Of a stretch of 64,000 bases of DNA, positions 23,335 through 36,602 are shown one piece after another. The notes below the pieces were generated by a model. It made no database searches. It was not told where the DNA came from and was given only the letters and a program-made list of their open reading frames with translations. Position 1 is the stretch's first letter. The number at the start of each line of letters is the position of its first letter. This DNA is from Aristolochia californica (taxonomy: Eukaryota; Streptophyta; Magnoliopsida; Piperales; Aristolochiaceae): the NCBI GenBank assembly GCA_029961685.1, contig JARWKL010000016.1, forward strand, positions 20,466,157 to 20,530,156, written 5' to 3'. Made by a program: the position numbers and the translations under genes.

Positions 23335-26300
23335 ATGGATGGCAATCCAAATGAAGATGATGCTTTGACTGAATGTCATATTTCATCTGAAGATGATCCC
23401 ACCAGATGTCATGTACCACTTAATGTTGGACATATGGCTGTTACACATCATGAAGGGGGAGAAAACTCTGGGGGGGCTCTTCACCACAATGATCCAAACG
23501 AATATTGCATAGCACCAGAAGTAGAACATCATTTTGCCATCAAGAATGGTGATGTGGTAGGGAGTTCAGGGGTAACAGTTATAGAACCATATGAAGGTAT
23601 GAAATTTGAATCTGAAGAAGCTGCAAGGGTTTTCTATAATGAATATGCTATGCAGGCTGGTTTTGGTAGCCGTGTGAGTAGAAATCGCCGTTCGAGGAAA
23701 GATGGGGAAAATATAGCTAGGAATTTTGTCTGTTCCAAAGAGGGCTATCGTGCTAATAGACAGGGAAACACTGGAGGTCGAAGCAGGAGGCAACGGGCAG
23801 TGACTAGGGAGGGCTGTGGAGCCATGATTACCGTAAAAAGGACTGTTTCTGGAAAGTGGGCAGTCACAAAATTCGTCAAGGAACACAATCATGACTTACT
23901 TAGCCCAAGCGAAGCTCAGGCCCTTCGATCACACAAGGTTGCATCTGATTCGAAAAAATTATGTGCTAAATCTTGTACAGACGAGGAGTATGGAATGATG
24001 GAAGCTCCTGAAGAACTTGGAAATCTAGAAGAAAATGGAAATATGGAACCATATGAGGGCATGGAGCTTGAATCTGAGGAGGCAGCTAGGATATTTTACA
24101 GTACATACGCCAGGAGAACTGGTTTTAGGAGTCGTATAAGCAAGAACCGTCGTTCTAGGAAAGATGGAGAAGTTATTGCTAGGAAATTTGTTTGTTGCAA
24201 AGAGGGGTTTCGTGCTAAGCAGCATGAAAATAAGAAAGAGAGAATATATCGACCACGAGCCATCACAAGGTTAGGCTGTGAAGCAATGATTATGGTAAAA
24301 AAACAAAGTAATGGAAAGTGGGTTGTTGCAAAGGTTGTAAAAGAACATAACCATGCTCTTCTAGATCCAAGTAAATTACGTTGCATTAAAACACAGAGCA
24401 ATGCATCTGATGCCTCAACAAAATTGATGGAAGGTTCTGAGGAGGAAAAAATGGGCAAAAGTGAAACAAGTATGGTGTCTAGTGGAATTGAACTGCAAAT
24501 TAACAATTCAGATACCGCTGAAGAAGGCATCATCAACTGTGTCAAAACTATTCAGAAGAGAAAAAGAAGCCCTGAAAGAAGTACCCAAAGTATCCTTGAC
24601 TACTTGAAGCGGATGCAGTCTGAAAATCCTGCTTTCTTTTATGCTACACAACAGGATGAAGATGAATCTTTGTGCTGTGTTTTGTGGGCTGATGCTAGAT
24701 CAAGGTTAGCTTACAACTACTTTGGTGATGTGGTCTGTTTCAACACAATGTTCAAGACAGAAAATTTTGAAATTCCTTTTGCTTCATTCACAGGACTGAA
24801 CCATCATCAACAGCCTATACTATTTGGTTGTGTCTTGCTCTTCAAAGAAATTGAATCATCATTTGTTTGGTTATTCAAGACATGGCTTGAAGCTATGTCT
24901 GGTCGCCATCCTGTCACCATGATTACTAATCAAGATGAAGGCATAGAAGCTGCAATAGCACAAGTTTTTACAAAAACTCATCATTGTTTTTGCCCATGGG
25001 AAATTCTAAATGAAGTCCTGAAGCAGTTGTCACATGTAAACAGTACATTCCTGCCCTTTCAGGAGGAGTTCTTGAAGTGTGTAAGCCTGAGTGAGACAAT
25101 TTATGAGTTTGAGTCTGCTTGGAAGTCCATTATCAGTAAATACAAACTCAAGGAAAATGAATGGCTTCAATCACTATATAATGCTCGTCAAAGATGGGTA
25201 CCGGTTTATTTGCGAGACACATTTCTTGCTCAGTTGCCCACCAGTCAAAGAAGTGAAACTATAGATTCATTTTTTAATGGTTTTCTGAATGCGAGCACCA
25301 CCTTGCAAGACTTCATTATGCATTATGAAAGAGCTTTAACTAGTCGATTTGAGAAGGAACTTGAAGAGGATGTTCAAACAGTACGTGTCAAACCAATGTT
25401 AAAATCAAGATTGCCAATTGAAAAGCACATGGTGGACATCTATACACGAACAGTTTTTTTACAATTCCAGGAGGAAATATATGAAAGTCTTGGCTATGTG
25501 GCTAATAAAATTAGAGAGGAGGGGGCAATTCAAACATACAGTGTGTCAAGCTATGAGGAGCAAAGAAGATCATGTACAGTCACTTTCAATGTGCCTGAAA
25601 AGAGAGTTAGCTGCAGTTGCCTGATGTTTGAATTTTCAGGCATTCTCTGTAGGCATGCATTAATCGTATTGACAGCATCAGATATAATATCAGTGCCACC
25701 ATATTACATCTTAGAACGATGGACAAGAAATGCTAAAAGTGGGGTTGGCTTGGACAGACGAGGTGTTGCAATGCAAACAAACTGTCGTAAATCTTTCTCA
25801 TTGCGTTACAGTGACTTGTGCAAACAAGCAATTAGATGTGGTGAGGCAGGGGCCTCATCTGTCCAGGACTATGATGTGGCAGTGCGAGCCCTTAGAGAAG
25901 CTTGGGATAAAATTGTTGCTTCCAGGAAAAAGGTTGCTAGGGTCCCACAGGTTGAGACTCAAGCAAGTGGCAGTAGTCAGGGGGATTATTTCATTCAAAG
26001 TGAGGTGGATAATACACCAAACAGCATATCTTTGTGTGATCCACAACAATCGAAGGCAAGAGGACGGCCACGAAACTCTAGTTCAAAACTTGGTGTAGAG
26101 AAAACTGCAAAGAGTGCTAAATGTAGTCTCTGTAAGGAGCATGGTCACGACAAGTCTGTTTGTCCAAGATCGAGGCCCATTGGGTACTTCCTTATATGCT
26201 TTATGACTTGATTGAAATTTTATTCCTGAATTTTTTTAAGAAAGACTTATCTTTTTCTTGTCTCTTAGCGGATGTTTCGGTACTGGCGGTGGCATGATGT

Positions 26301-26877
26301 TAGGTATGTTTCTGTTTCCAAGCCGTTTGACAAAGAAATCTGATCCATATTCTGATTTATGCTCACTTATTATTTGGCTAGACCCTGGCCCAAGTGATCT
26401 ACGTGGCCATAGCATGCTTGGTGCAGATCAGTCAGGATTCTCAGATGGAATTTTGTGAGTAGACTGTCCTTCAATTGGTATCCAAGCATATGATTTTTAT
26501 GTTGCATTGAACAAAAATGAAAATATAACAGGTGTCTTTCCTTGGGTGATCATTTTGATGCACATGGCACTCCTGGTCTCCCCAGTTTTGGGGCCAACAG
26601 TTTTTTTCAGGTATGATGGTTCTGAATGGATCTGTCGTTATTTTCTTTGATCTTGGTTTTGGTGCTCTATTTTCTATAAAACTAAGCAGCATACCTCAAC
26701 CAGATAACTAATCTCACAAATCCAAGGCTTTTCAATGTAAATGAGGTACACTGACAATCTACAAACTATTCCTTTGTCCATGTTTTTCCCAATATTGGCT
26801 TTTTAAGTTGATGAAGTTTTTAAACCTTGTTGTAGGAGTTCTCCATGACTGGAACACGAGCCTCACCTGGACCATGA
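23335..26877 (+). CDS. FRS: FAR1-related sequence protein with two FAR1 domains, MULE-type core, SWIM finger and zinc knuckle
   Basis: FAR1-related proteins are transcription factors derived from Mutator-type transposases and act in the nucleus. Exon 1 (23335-26183) carries almost all domains. A FAR1 DNA-binding domain lies at residues about 86-188 and a second at about 238-342. Both have NRRSRKDG and end in KEHNH. The MULE transposase core lies at about 455-560, a SWIM finger at about 757-775 (CSCLMFEFSGILCRHAL), and a CCHC knuckle (CSLCKEHGHDKSVC) at about 930-943. Without splicing the frame stops at 26211. Five small in-phase exons instead extend it: 26269-26303, 26382-26454, 26532-26610, 26704-26745 and 26836-26877. 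They add a tail with PGLPSFGANSFFQ and end TGTRASPGP, for 1039 residues in all. Catalytic acids of the transposase core are replaced (FNTMF, TNQDE). The small exons are inferred. Confidence 0.88.
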
Positions 26878-28660
26878 ACATTTTTGGCATGTATTCCCTT
26901 CTTACTGTATTTTATCAGGCTTTGAGTTTGTTCTTTCGTTCTCTCTTTGTGAACATTCCATCTTTTTTTTTGTTACAAGCAATTAACAGAAAGCCTCTTT
27001 GTATCTTCTTCCCCTTTTGTCCAGTCATTGTCTGGGAAGGATCTCAGCTATACATATCTGTATTCATGTACCTTATTGTGCTTTAACTTGTAAACATAGA
27101 TGGAAGATTTAGTATTTCTATGAATCCAGCAAATAATATGTGGTTGTTCTCTCTTTCCTACTTCATCTATGTGACTTTTGTCTTTTCTTGGTATTTTGGA
27201 GGTGAGACTTGTGTATAAAACAAAATAAAACAGTCTCTACCTTGGTAAATGCGATTGGAAGTACTTTAGAGTGTTCAGTTGGGACCTCTTCTTCTCTCAA
27301 TGATGATCAGGAGATAGCTTGGTCTTTATGCACCAGACCGATCAGCTGAGTGGCTGATGAAGCTCTTTTGGGTAATTGGTTTGTGTTTGGTACAGAACCA
27401 AGGTTGGTAATATCATCTTCGAAAAGATGTTTTCTTGATTGATTATTCATTTCTCTTTTGATCAACATTTGTGAATCACTTTGTTGTTCTGATTTCTTAA
27501 ATGTTTCTTATTCTTTTTCCTCGCAGTGTTAAGAGAATAATTGCCAGATTTCAGGTGTTTTTTCACTCTGCAGCTATTCCAGGCTCTGATGACTTCTATT
27601 TGATAAATTCTGTCTCTCTCAAGTTCTTGGAAACAACGAGCCACACACCTCATGCCATACTCAAGTTCCATTAGCTCTGAGAAAAACTGTTTACAAGGCT
27701 TCTGGAGACCCTGGCAATTTTTGACTGGCAGCCATATGTTCAAGTTGATTTTCACATACTAGTACCTGACAAATCAGATGAAAAATGCATATATAGGATC
27801 GGTTACCATCTCGCACTAGAAGAAGAAAACTTCATCAGAAGATGAAATAGCATACCGGAGAAGAAAGCTGCACACGGAGTAATGAGAAGGGCAAAAGCGT
27901 GTATTGCATGTATTATTCTGTACATATTTCTCTAGTTTCATTATAGCAGTTTGTTCCACCTTAGGTTTACACACTTTGAGACCATTAGTCCCACTATCTC
28001 ATAATACAGCCCTTGGTGGTGTGACCTGTGGGCTCTATTGTTGCAAATATCCGACAACTCGATATACAAAAATCTTTGGAATACTCATTTGTTCACACAT
28101 CTCCTTAACCAGCAGATCTGTCAACAGATCACTTTTATGTTGCCTACCATGATGAGAGTTTACTCCCCCAGTAAAATATTTAGTTATTCATTGTCCATAA
28201 TTGAAGCAGAGCTATTTTCATCTTCTCTTGAACAGAAGTATCGGTATGGAATCTACTGAACGAAAGCACCATCATGGCTGTCCGAGGTAAGTGTGTTGCG
28301 TATTGATTTAAATAAGCCAAAGCATGCATTCTTTGACACACACAAAATTACAAGATATTTACTTACAAAGAGTGGAAGTGCTTTCACATGGGCACTAGTT
28401 TTCCTGACTTTTATGCCGTAGTAATCTTTTTATTGGTGATTTTTGGGTATCGCTTGCACTCAAAGTATAAAACTCTTCTCTACCTTACAAAGTAGACTTG
28501 GAAATTAGTAACTCATAAATGCAAAAGAGACTCTTATATTATTAAGTGGACAACTATTCTACATATCAAGGAGACAATGTCATTTACAGAACATTAAAGA
28601 AGTAAAAGAATGGGTCAATAAACATACAAGAAAACAGACACGCCCCCATAAGGATATCTT
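26878..28660. other. Convergent 3' flanks of the FAR1-related gene and the subtilase gene
   Basis: T-rich sequence probably holds the FAR1-related 3' untranslated region in the first few hundred bases. I found no gene. The minus-strand frame at 27462-27755 is open but begins with GTG and was not accepted. Confidence 0.45.
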
Positions 28661-31600
28661 TCAGCAGTATGTGGTGTTAGACACAATCTTCATTATAACG
28701 GATAGTGGAATTGTGGCAATATGCCCCTTGTTCCCATAGAGCCCAATTCTTCCAAAACTGGCGGAGGTACTGTTCATGGTAGCATTAAAGACAACAGTTA
28801 ATATCTTCTTTTGACCGTTAGATATGGAAAAACGAGTTGGATCCACAGAAACCGAAACTCCGTAAGGAGCACTCCAACTAACAGCATAAGTTTCATTGTC
28901 TGCAATGTTGGTCACAGTTCTTTGAACAGTTTTTGACTGGTTAAGCTTGGCTATGGTTATGGAAGGCAAGTTCAGATCAATCCCATTCATGGTAGAATTT
29001 CCACACGGCTGGCCAGTGTAATTCAAAACAACAGGATTGGATCCATTGATACCACAAAGAAATGAAATGTAGTCATCGAAGCCTGTAAAGCATGAACAAA
29101 AAAATGATTCAGGCATCAGCCAAGGTTTCCACACAAATCTTTGCAAATAGAAAGTACATGATATCAGAGTTGTTATCTTAATCTCTTTTTCTTTGTTGTG
29201 AGTAATATTGTCTTGTTTCTTCTATTAACATGTCAAAGATTGAGAAAATCGTGGAACTTCAGCATTATTTGTACCTGAATTACTAAAAACCAATCTAAAT
29301 TAGAATTTTTGAGGATTCTTTGTTCCCATGTACTGTCAGACAATAGAAATCTATCCCATATTATTATCCAAGTTGTAATGCATGTGAGACAAAACACCAC
29401 GCCAACATGATCCTTTCAGAAAATTTTTAAAAAGTGAATGATGAATCATGACCATGACACACGGTAATTTCTAACCTGATTTTAATTTTTTTCTTGTTCC
29501 TAAAAATTTGAACTGTTTTTCAACAAAAAAGGAGCATATTTATATCACTTGCAAAAATAAATGCGGGCAAAGGACTTACTTGCATCAAGGACCAGGCCAG
29601 GGTCTAATGCGGCAGTGGCATTCACAAATCCACTTCCCATGTCAAAAGGAGTTGCAGGCGACTGGTTTGAATCTGGGTTGCTATATGACCGTTGGGCCAT
29701 AATGGGACCTCCTTGGTTGTTGTAAGCTGAGGCAGTTGTTGAAAGAGCTGAAGCAATTGCTGAAGGACTAAAACTGGGAAACTTTTGTTTAACCAGTGCA
29801 GCAAGCCCAGCAACATGAGGTGCTGCCATACTTGTCCCAGAAATCATGGCAAAATTCTCTCCTGTTTGATCAATTATGCATCAAAATAAAAGTTAAAAAT
29901 GAGGTAAAAAACTTAAATCGTTCCTTAGGGAAGACCAAAGCACTCTTCATGTGTCTGTTCCATCTCCTACCTTCAAATTCAGCAGCATCCATCCCCAGAG
30001 AACTCCAAGCAGCCCAGATGAGATTACCAGGGGCAATCAGATTTGGTTTCAGTATATCAGCATCATCAAGAAAACTATCTTCTGGATCAGGGCCTCTTGC
30101 AGAATAATACATCACTTTTGGAGCTGAACTGCTATAATTGGGTTTTAGTCCACCCAATACTCTTGCAATGCCTTTAAACTTAGAGATTTGGTTCGAAGTC
30201 TCATTTCTCTCCAAGGAACTATTATAGTACTTGAGGAAAACCTGTCAAAAAGAAGAGAGAGAGAGAGAGAACAAAAGCAGAACAAAATCATAGTAAGGTA
30301 CAGTTCAAAAAGCAGTCACTAGAAACTTAAAATGTTACTCCTCTTAAAGAGTAAAGATTACAATTAGAATTTGGATATCTACAAGACTCCTTGATGCAGG
30401 ATGAGGCGCGAATTTTAATAGAAGTATGCAGTTAATTACTGGAATTAGAAAGAGAAAAAGAAAATAGAGAGAAAGAAAAAGAATTGGGAATGAGAAATAG
30501 GAGAATTGAGATAAATAATTTAGAAGAAGAATAATAGAGAAGAAAGAAGAAGAAGGGGTAGAAGAAGAAAGGGGAGGGAGAGAAGGAAAGACCAGAAACG
30601 AAGATTTTAATAATTCATCATTAAAGCTGAATTCAGCATCCTGTAATAGCCTATATATAACTAAATCAAAATTTAAAATTCAAAATAGATAAAATCACTA
30701 TCTGATCAAATCCAATAAAATAAAAAAAGATAAACTCAACTTAAAATTAAAATTAAAATTCAAAATAGATAAGATCACTATTTGATCAAATCCAGTAAAA
30801 TCAGGAAAGATAAACTAAAAATAAAAATAATTTGAACCGTAATTGGTGGGTCCGCTGGGCCCAATGAGCATATTGGCGTGCCCACCAACTTCTGGAAAGT
30901 AAGCTCAACTATGAAAGATTATGCAGTGAGTTAGAAACAAATAGGATTTAATTTATACCTTTGAATCATCTGCAGATGGAATTATCAGGCCGGGCAACTT
31001 CATTGGAGTTGGATTAAGCTGAAACCCAATAACAAATGGGTCCATGTAGAAAACAACGCCAACAGCACTGAGATTTCTGGCTGTTTCCAGTGCTTGTTTG
31101 ATGCTAGACAGGCCAAGCACAAAGCGGATTGAATAGCTACATATCAGTAAGTTGCCTTTGACCAAATTTTCATTTATTCGGCTTGAGTCTTGGCACTCGC
31201 CCAGATAGACATCATTGACATCACTTGTATCATTGATCAAAGCATGAGTAGCAGAAACCAACGTGTACATCTTATCTTCATCAGTCCCCGCTGAAAGTAG
31301 AATACAAGTCAGCCTTTTCAGGTATACCAAATACAAGGTACTTCAAACTCGTCATTCCAAAAGAGCTCATACCTTTTTGTTGCAATAATTTTTTTCAAAG
31401 GCCTGTATGTTTCAATATTAGAGAAGACATGTACTGATAGCTTCACAGAAGCAACATGGTGAAAATTGCTGATAATGCATCTTGTCACCAAAGAACCATA
31501 TGACTTGACTCAACTTGGTACTAGCAGGATCTATTATTATCCCAATCATGTCGGCCTCAAGGTTTCTAATTGGTTTTTAGCACTTGTGTTACATTGACAG

Positions 31601-34600
31601 ATAATTGATATATAATTCAAGTTCCTAAAAGAAACTTGAAAAGTTTAGCAAGTTCACTTAAAAAGCTACATAACATAACATATACCTACCTAAGCTGGTC
31701 CACTTTTAATCTTACTAATTGAACTCTTAAGAACTTGACCAAATCACTAAAAGACCTTTTTACCAAAATCACGATGAACCCAGTGGTTCTGAAGAGTTCT
31801 GATTAACTGTTATCCTTTTTTTATTTTTTGAATGGCAAAAGTTATCCTTTTACTCTCATAAGCCTTGTGGGTTTAGAGAGAAAGTAAAACAAAGGAGATG
31901 ACAATGAGTCTTGAGCAGATTAAAGGGATCTTCTGAAACTGAAGACTCACTTTTTTTCTACTTTCGCCACCCTTTTGAATCAGTCAGGGCTTAAAAGAGG
32001 GAGACAACAAAAAGCCAAAAAACACGTAGACATGGAAGACATAAATGAACCTAAAACAAACCAAAACTGAAACAACGAGAATCTTGGAGATGAATAGTTG
32101 CAAACTTACGAGCAAGTCCAACCCCATGGAAGACATAAATGAACCTAAAATAAACCAAAAACGAAACAACGAGAATCTTGGAGATGAATAGTTGCAAACT
32201 TACGAGCAAGTCCAACCCCTGAGATGGTAATGTTGCTGCCAAGGACAAGGGTATTTTGATAAACTCTGTCATGAGCAGCTGCACCAACAGTGAAAATCCA
32301 TGGGCTGAAGGAAGAAATGCTCTTGGGTGCAGGTCCAGTATTTCCTGCTGCTTGAACAACAAAGATACCTGTTTTCACTGCTGAAAGCAAAGCCATGTCT
32401 ATTGGATTGAAGAATGTTGCTAACCCAGGAGGTCTGCGGTTGGGAGTGATAGATAAACTCACTATGTCAACTCCATCTTGAGCTGCCTGAAATTATAGCC
32501 AAGAAAGATCAAAAGGGGCGTAAGGACAGAGATTTTTAAATGAAAATTAGCAGATTAGAGGCGAAAAGGTGACTGTATAATAATTGGCTGGAGCTTGTGA
32601 TGGTAGGAAAACATGGAAACTTGGCTGCAGATTGTATGCTACAAAGGATTTTCATTATGGGTGTTCTTACTTAACCTCACAGAAGTCCACTGCTGCTTGT
32701 ATTCCTATAATACTTAAATGAGCCAAAGATGCCCTAAGATAGAAAAGGAAATGAACCTTGATTGAGAAACAATAAAAGGTTTGTACAGATTGAAGATAAC
32801 TTCAATCATCTACCTGGTCAATAGCAGCAACGACATCTGCAGCAAATCCACCAAAGCTCTTGTATAGGGCCTTATAAACTGCAATGCTGAAATACATTAA
32901 GAACAAAAATATCAAACTGCTGACAAAAGATGCACATTTGTGACTGCAACTGGTAATGAAACAACCAAATTTCAGTTGATTACTGTGTACGAGGTGCCAT
33001 GCCACTTGCATTTCCGAAGTGATGGTCAGCCACAATGACAGGAATCCCATGGTTTCCAGCTGCAATGGAAGCTGTATGCCTGTATTAACCAGAATTTTAA
33101 GTGAGAGGAAAGAAAATGATGCAACCACTCTATAAAAAAAGCTTAGATCACATATTACTAACTGTACATTGATAGGGGCCTACTAGTGTTCAATTTTGGG
33201 GTTAGAAAAGAACTTTTAAATGTTCATTATTATACAAGAATTGGATTAGGTTGCTCATGTGGGCAATTTTAGTAGGCCAGTATATTAGAAGATGAACAAT
33301 ACAACAACTTCTTTTTATTGGATAAAATGAAGAACAGAAGGCAAAAAAAAAAAAAAAACTCAAGAGCTGCCTTGTGTTGGATGACATGGAGGAGAGAGAA
33401 AGAAGAAAAGCTCACGTTCCATGGCCGTCACCATCAAATGGAGAAGCATAGTCCTGAGTGGCATTAAAGATTCCCCTGGTTATTGCAGAGGCTGCAAAAT
33501 GGCGGGCCCCAATAAGCTTCCTATTGCAGGATCCAGATGGAAAATCCCTTGTAACTTCACATACTCCAGAAAAGTGGGCTGGAACTGGATAACTGTTGTT
33601 GGAAATGTCATCAGCAAAACTGGGGTGTGTAGGATCAATGCCAGTATCTATAAATCCTATTACGACTCCTTCTCCGGCAAAGTTCGGCCCACCTTCTTGC
33701 ACCCAGGCCCCTTGAGGCAGACCCAAGAATTCTGGGGTATGAGTGGTTGCAGTTCTAACAGAGAAATCTAAGACTACATTCGCCACTTCTCTTCGCCTTG
33801 AAAGCTTCTCTGCCTTTACAAATCAATATCAACAAGTTAATCATCTAAAGCATTTGGCTGCAAGGTTCTAGTTTTGTCAAATGACTTTAAAAGGCCAAAT
33901 TAATAACAATTTTTATTCAAGAAAACAAAATGGAACAATAATAAGACAATTCTGACACAAAAACTAGAAAATAAACAAATAAGTTACCTGTTGAGGAGTA
34001 ACAAAAAGAGCAAAGCCATTAATTAAGTAATGGTAACTGTAAAGTTTCAGATAGCTCTGCTCCCTAAAGACTCGCCTTAGTAATGAATTCTGTACTCTAA
34101 TTAGATAAGAACTGTAACTCCTGTCAGATCTTGACACATTCCTGAATATCAAGAACAAATGAGAAATCAACTAAGAACAGAAATGAAAATAAAAATACTG
34201 CAAAAAGCACCCAGTTTCCTGGAGAAAAAAAAAAGATGTAGAACCCTTAAGTATCTCCTGCATGAACAAAGAATTGTTAGATACGTTACCCAGTTGACAC
34301 AAAAAACTAACTGGAATTCCCTAGCCAACCACGAATCCTAAATGAAGAAACTCAAAACAGAAGAGCAGAGACCAAGAATTCTACATCTATACCACAATCA
34401 GACTTGATAAGTTGGGTCCAAGGCCCATCCCAAATGATTAGCCACCTTAGGAAGCCTCTTTCTCAACTAATAAACTCAAGATACTTGTACCCACTAATCT
34501 ATGTGGGACTATTCCTTAACACTCTCTTTCACGTGTAGACCCTCTTTTTGTGGTTCTACAAGTGGATAATTTAGGAGTAGGCAGTTTAGGTGTAGGCCCT

Positions 34601-35435
34601 CTTTTGTGGCTCTACAAGTAGATAGTTTAGGTGTAGGCCCTCTTTTGTAGTTCTATAAGTAAATAGTTTAGGTGCACATATGAGTACCTACTTTGATACC
34701 ATGTTAAGTTAGGCCCAAGGCCCATCCCAAAATGACTAGCTACCTTAGGAAGCCTCTTTCTCAAGTAATAAATTTAAGATATTTGTACTTACTAATCCAT
34801 GTGGGATTATTCTTTAACAAGACTCATAGAGGAAAACCTACACAGCAAACTTAAAACATGGTATTGTTACCTAAAGTTTACAATATTGCGCTGTGGTTAG
34901 AAAAAGGGAAAAAACTCATCCCTTTCTGTTGACTGTTATTCATCTAAGAACTTTTGAGAACTACAAATAACGGCAGACAGATGGTCCCTGTGGCATGGTC
35001 ATGGTCAACCATGTCATAATGAGCTCTCAGCAAATGAGATTGCAAATACTGCAACAATGGACCACATATGGCAAAAATCTGGTAAACTTTGAAACAGTGG
35101 CGACTGTAGACGCCCGAAAACAACTGCTAATTGAAACTTGTTGATCAATAGACTGAAGAATAGAAAAGCAATAAAGGGAATGGTAAGAAAAAAATTAACT
35201 ATTTCAACCGTTAGAGAGGATAAAAGAAGTACCATGATTTATGCGGGTGGTTCAATCTTCCTGGAGCACCATTGAAATGAGTAGTCTGTAGTTTCATATA
35301 ATTGTAGTAGTGAGCTGCCGGAGCCTGCTTCAGAGTAACAATATAGACCGCAGCATCGAAATCATCCTGGCACAAGACCGGGCCTCCAAATCCCAGTAGT
35401 AACACAAATAAATGCAGCAAATAAATGCTCTCCAT
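28661..35435 (-). CDS. SBT2: Subtilisin-like serine protease, SBT2 subfamily (SBT2.2/2.3-like)
   Basis: Secreted plant subtilases process proteins in the cell wall. Ten exons on the minus strand: 35435-35233, 34141-33988, 33813-33416, 33079-32984, 32886-32814, 32486-32204, 31290-30959, 30241-29971, 29861-29580 and 29082-28661. Every junction keeps phase, giving 837 residues, close to the SBT2 size. The signal peptide is MESIYLLHLFVLLLGFGG. The I9 inhibitor prodomain (AVYIVTLKQ to VANVVLDF) follows. The catalytic triad is intact: Asp175 (GFIDTGID), His250 (DGDGHGTH) and Ser614 (SGTSMAAPH), with oxyanion Asn357 (AAGNTG). A PA-type insert lies at about 405-560 and a fibronectin-III-like end follows. 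The frame's first codon at 35480 is TTG, so the ATG at 35435 was chosen. The exon 6 donor lies in a 94-bp duplication. The prodomain region DFSVRTATTHTPEFLGLP favours SBT2.2/2.3 over SBT2.5. Confidence 0.93.
32031..32218. repeat. 94-bp tandem duplication across a splice donor
   Basis: Positions 32031-32124 and 32125-32218 are two copies with only a few differences. Each includes the end of subtilase exon 6 and its donor (on the minus strand GGACTTGCTC|GTAAGTTTG). The outer copy keeps the donor used by the model (exon end 32204). The inner copy (donor near 32110) lies inside the intron. Confidence 0.9.
34411..34819. repeat. Dispersed repeat with direct terminal copies, in subtilase intron 1
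   Basis: Two ~110-bp near-copies (34411-34519 and 34708-34819; both with CCAAGGCCCATCCCAAA, AGCCTCTTTCTCAA and CATGTGGGA or TATGTGGGA) flank a middle. In the middle GTTTAGGTGTAGGCCCTCTT recurs in ~45-bp tandem. The same family appears at 6216 and 17850-18600. The arrangement resembles a very small LTR-like element, but no primer-binding site was seen. Confidence 0.65.
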
Positions 35436-36602
35436 TTTAAGGCACTCCAAGCAGTACCCAACAAAATACAGTTCTACCAATTCAAAACATCAACAGTAAC
35501 TCCCCCATTAAACTCAACACCTTCTTCAAACTGTAAATACACCACCAAAATAGAGAACCACTCTGTTATGTGAAGATAGCTAAGTAGAGCTTCAATCCTC
35601 AGTCACTCTTTCTCTTCTATATGCAAATAGCTCAGAAGAGAATCTGCCACAGCTTCAAAACTCCGTGAATTGAGTCACCCAGTTTTCCAGACTCCGTAGA
35701 AAAAGAGAAAAAAAAAAAAACAAATGATGACTTCGGTTGGAACCAGCAGAAGCAAATACCGACACCCTTTTCCTCCAAAATCGCACACTCAATGAAACCC
35801 AGTCTCTGTTTCTTCTTCTCCAAGAACCCCAAGAAACAAAGTGAGGAGACCTCTATCTGCAATGAACGCCAAGCTTTACACCGTTATCACGTAAAGTTGT
35901 AAAAGTGGTTGTAGAGAGAACCTGCAGCACTTCGTGACAGAGTTAATACCCTTTTTCGGAATTTAGCTAAGAAATTGCCAGCTAAGCAGAAGGAGTTAAC
36001 AAAAAAAGAAGAGATTTTTGGGGAGAAAAGCATCCTTCGTTAGTTCATCAAAGATGAATGAGCACTGAGATGAGATTCTAGTGTTCTTTTCTTTCTTGGG
36101 TGGTGTGAGAGAATATGAACGTTTGTAGTAGGAGTCGAAGGTCCCTTTCCTGGTTTCATTTTCTTTCTTTCTATTGTAGGGTCGCCGTGGCTTGGTGTGT
36201 CACGTACTGCTGCTCTACATCCCAGAGCAGAAAAACAGCTAGACAATGAATGAGAAAAAAGCCCCCCTCCTGAGAACACACAGTTCCACGGAAGAGATAG
36301 AGAGACGTTATAAATGTATTCATATGGGGAATGGATGGGGAAGGTCGATGGTACAGCCTTTCCAGACATCACAGTCCCTTGTTCTCTTCCTACGCTCTAA
36401 ATAGTTTAATGAGACAAATGAATTAGAGAGAGTCACAAGCTACCTCTTTTCTTCTCTCTTTCTCTCTCTCTTGACTGGACCTGCCACTATGGTGCGACTC
36501 TTTTCTCAGCCCACCATCTTCTTCAACTTTCAAACCTCAAGGGGTTAAGCGCACATATTTCTTTTCCGGATTGCTTAAAATTCCATATACTACCCAGGTA
36601 AT
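35436..36602. other. Subtilase gene leader and promoter region
   Basis: The upstream flank of the subtilase start codon. It is rich in A and GAGAGA/CTCTCT runs (about 35700 and 36450-36475). No coding gene was recognised; the frame at 36040-36372 has no family resemblance. The leader may contain a non-coding exon. Confidence 0.4.

Noticed and set aside
27462..27755. Minus-strand open frame of 97 codons, Arg/Lys-rich
   Set aside because: It begins with GTG rather than ATG, resembles no family I know, and lies in the convergent 3' flank of two real genes.
35436..35480. Fifteen extra codons at the start of the subtilase
   Set aside because: They begin with TTG. The ATG at 35435 starts the hydrophobic signal peptide.
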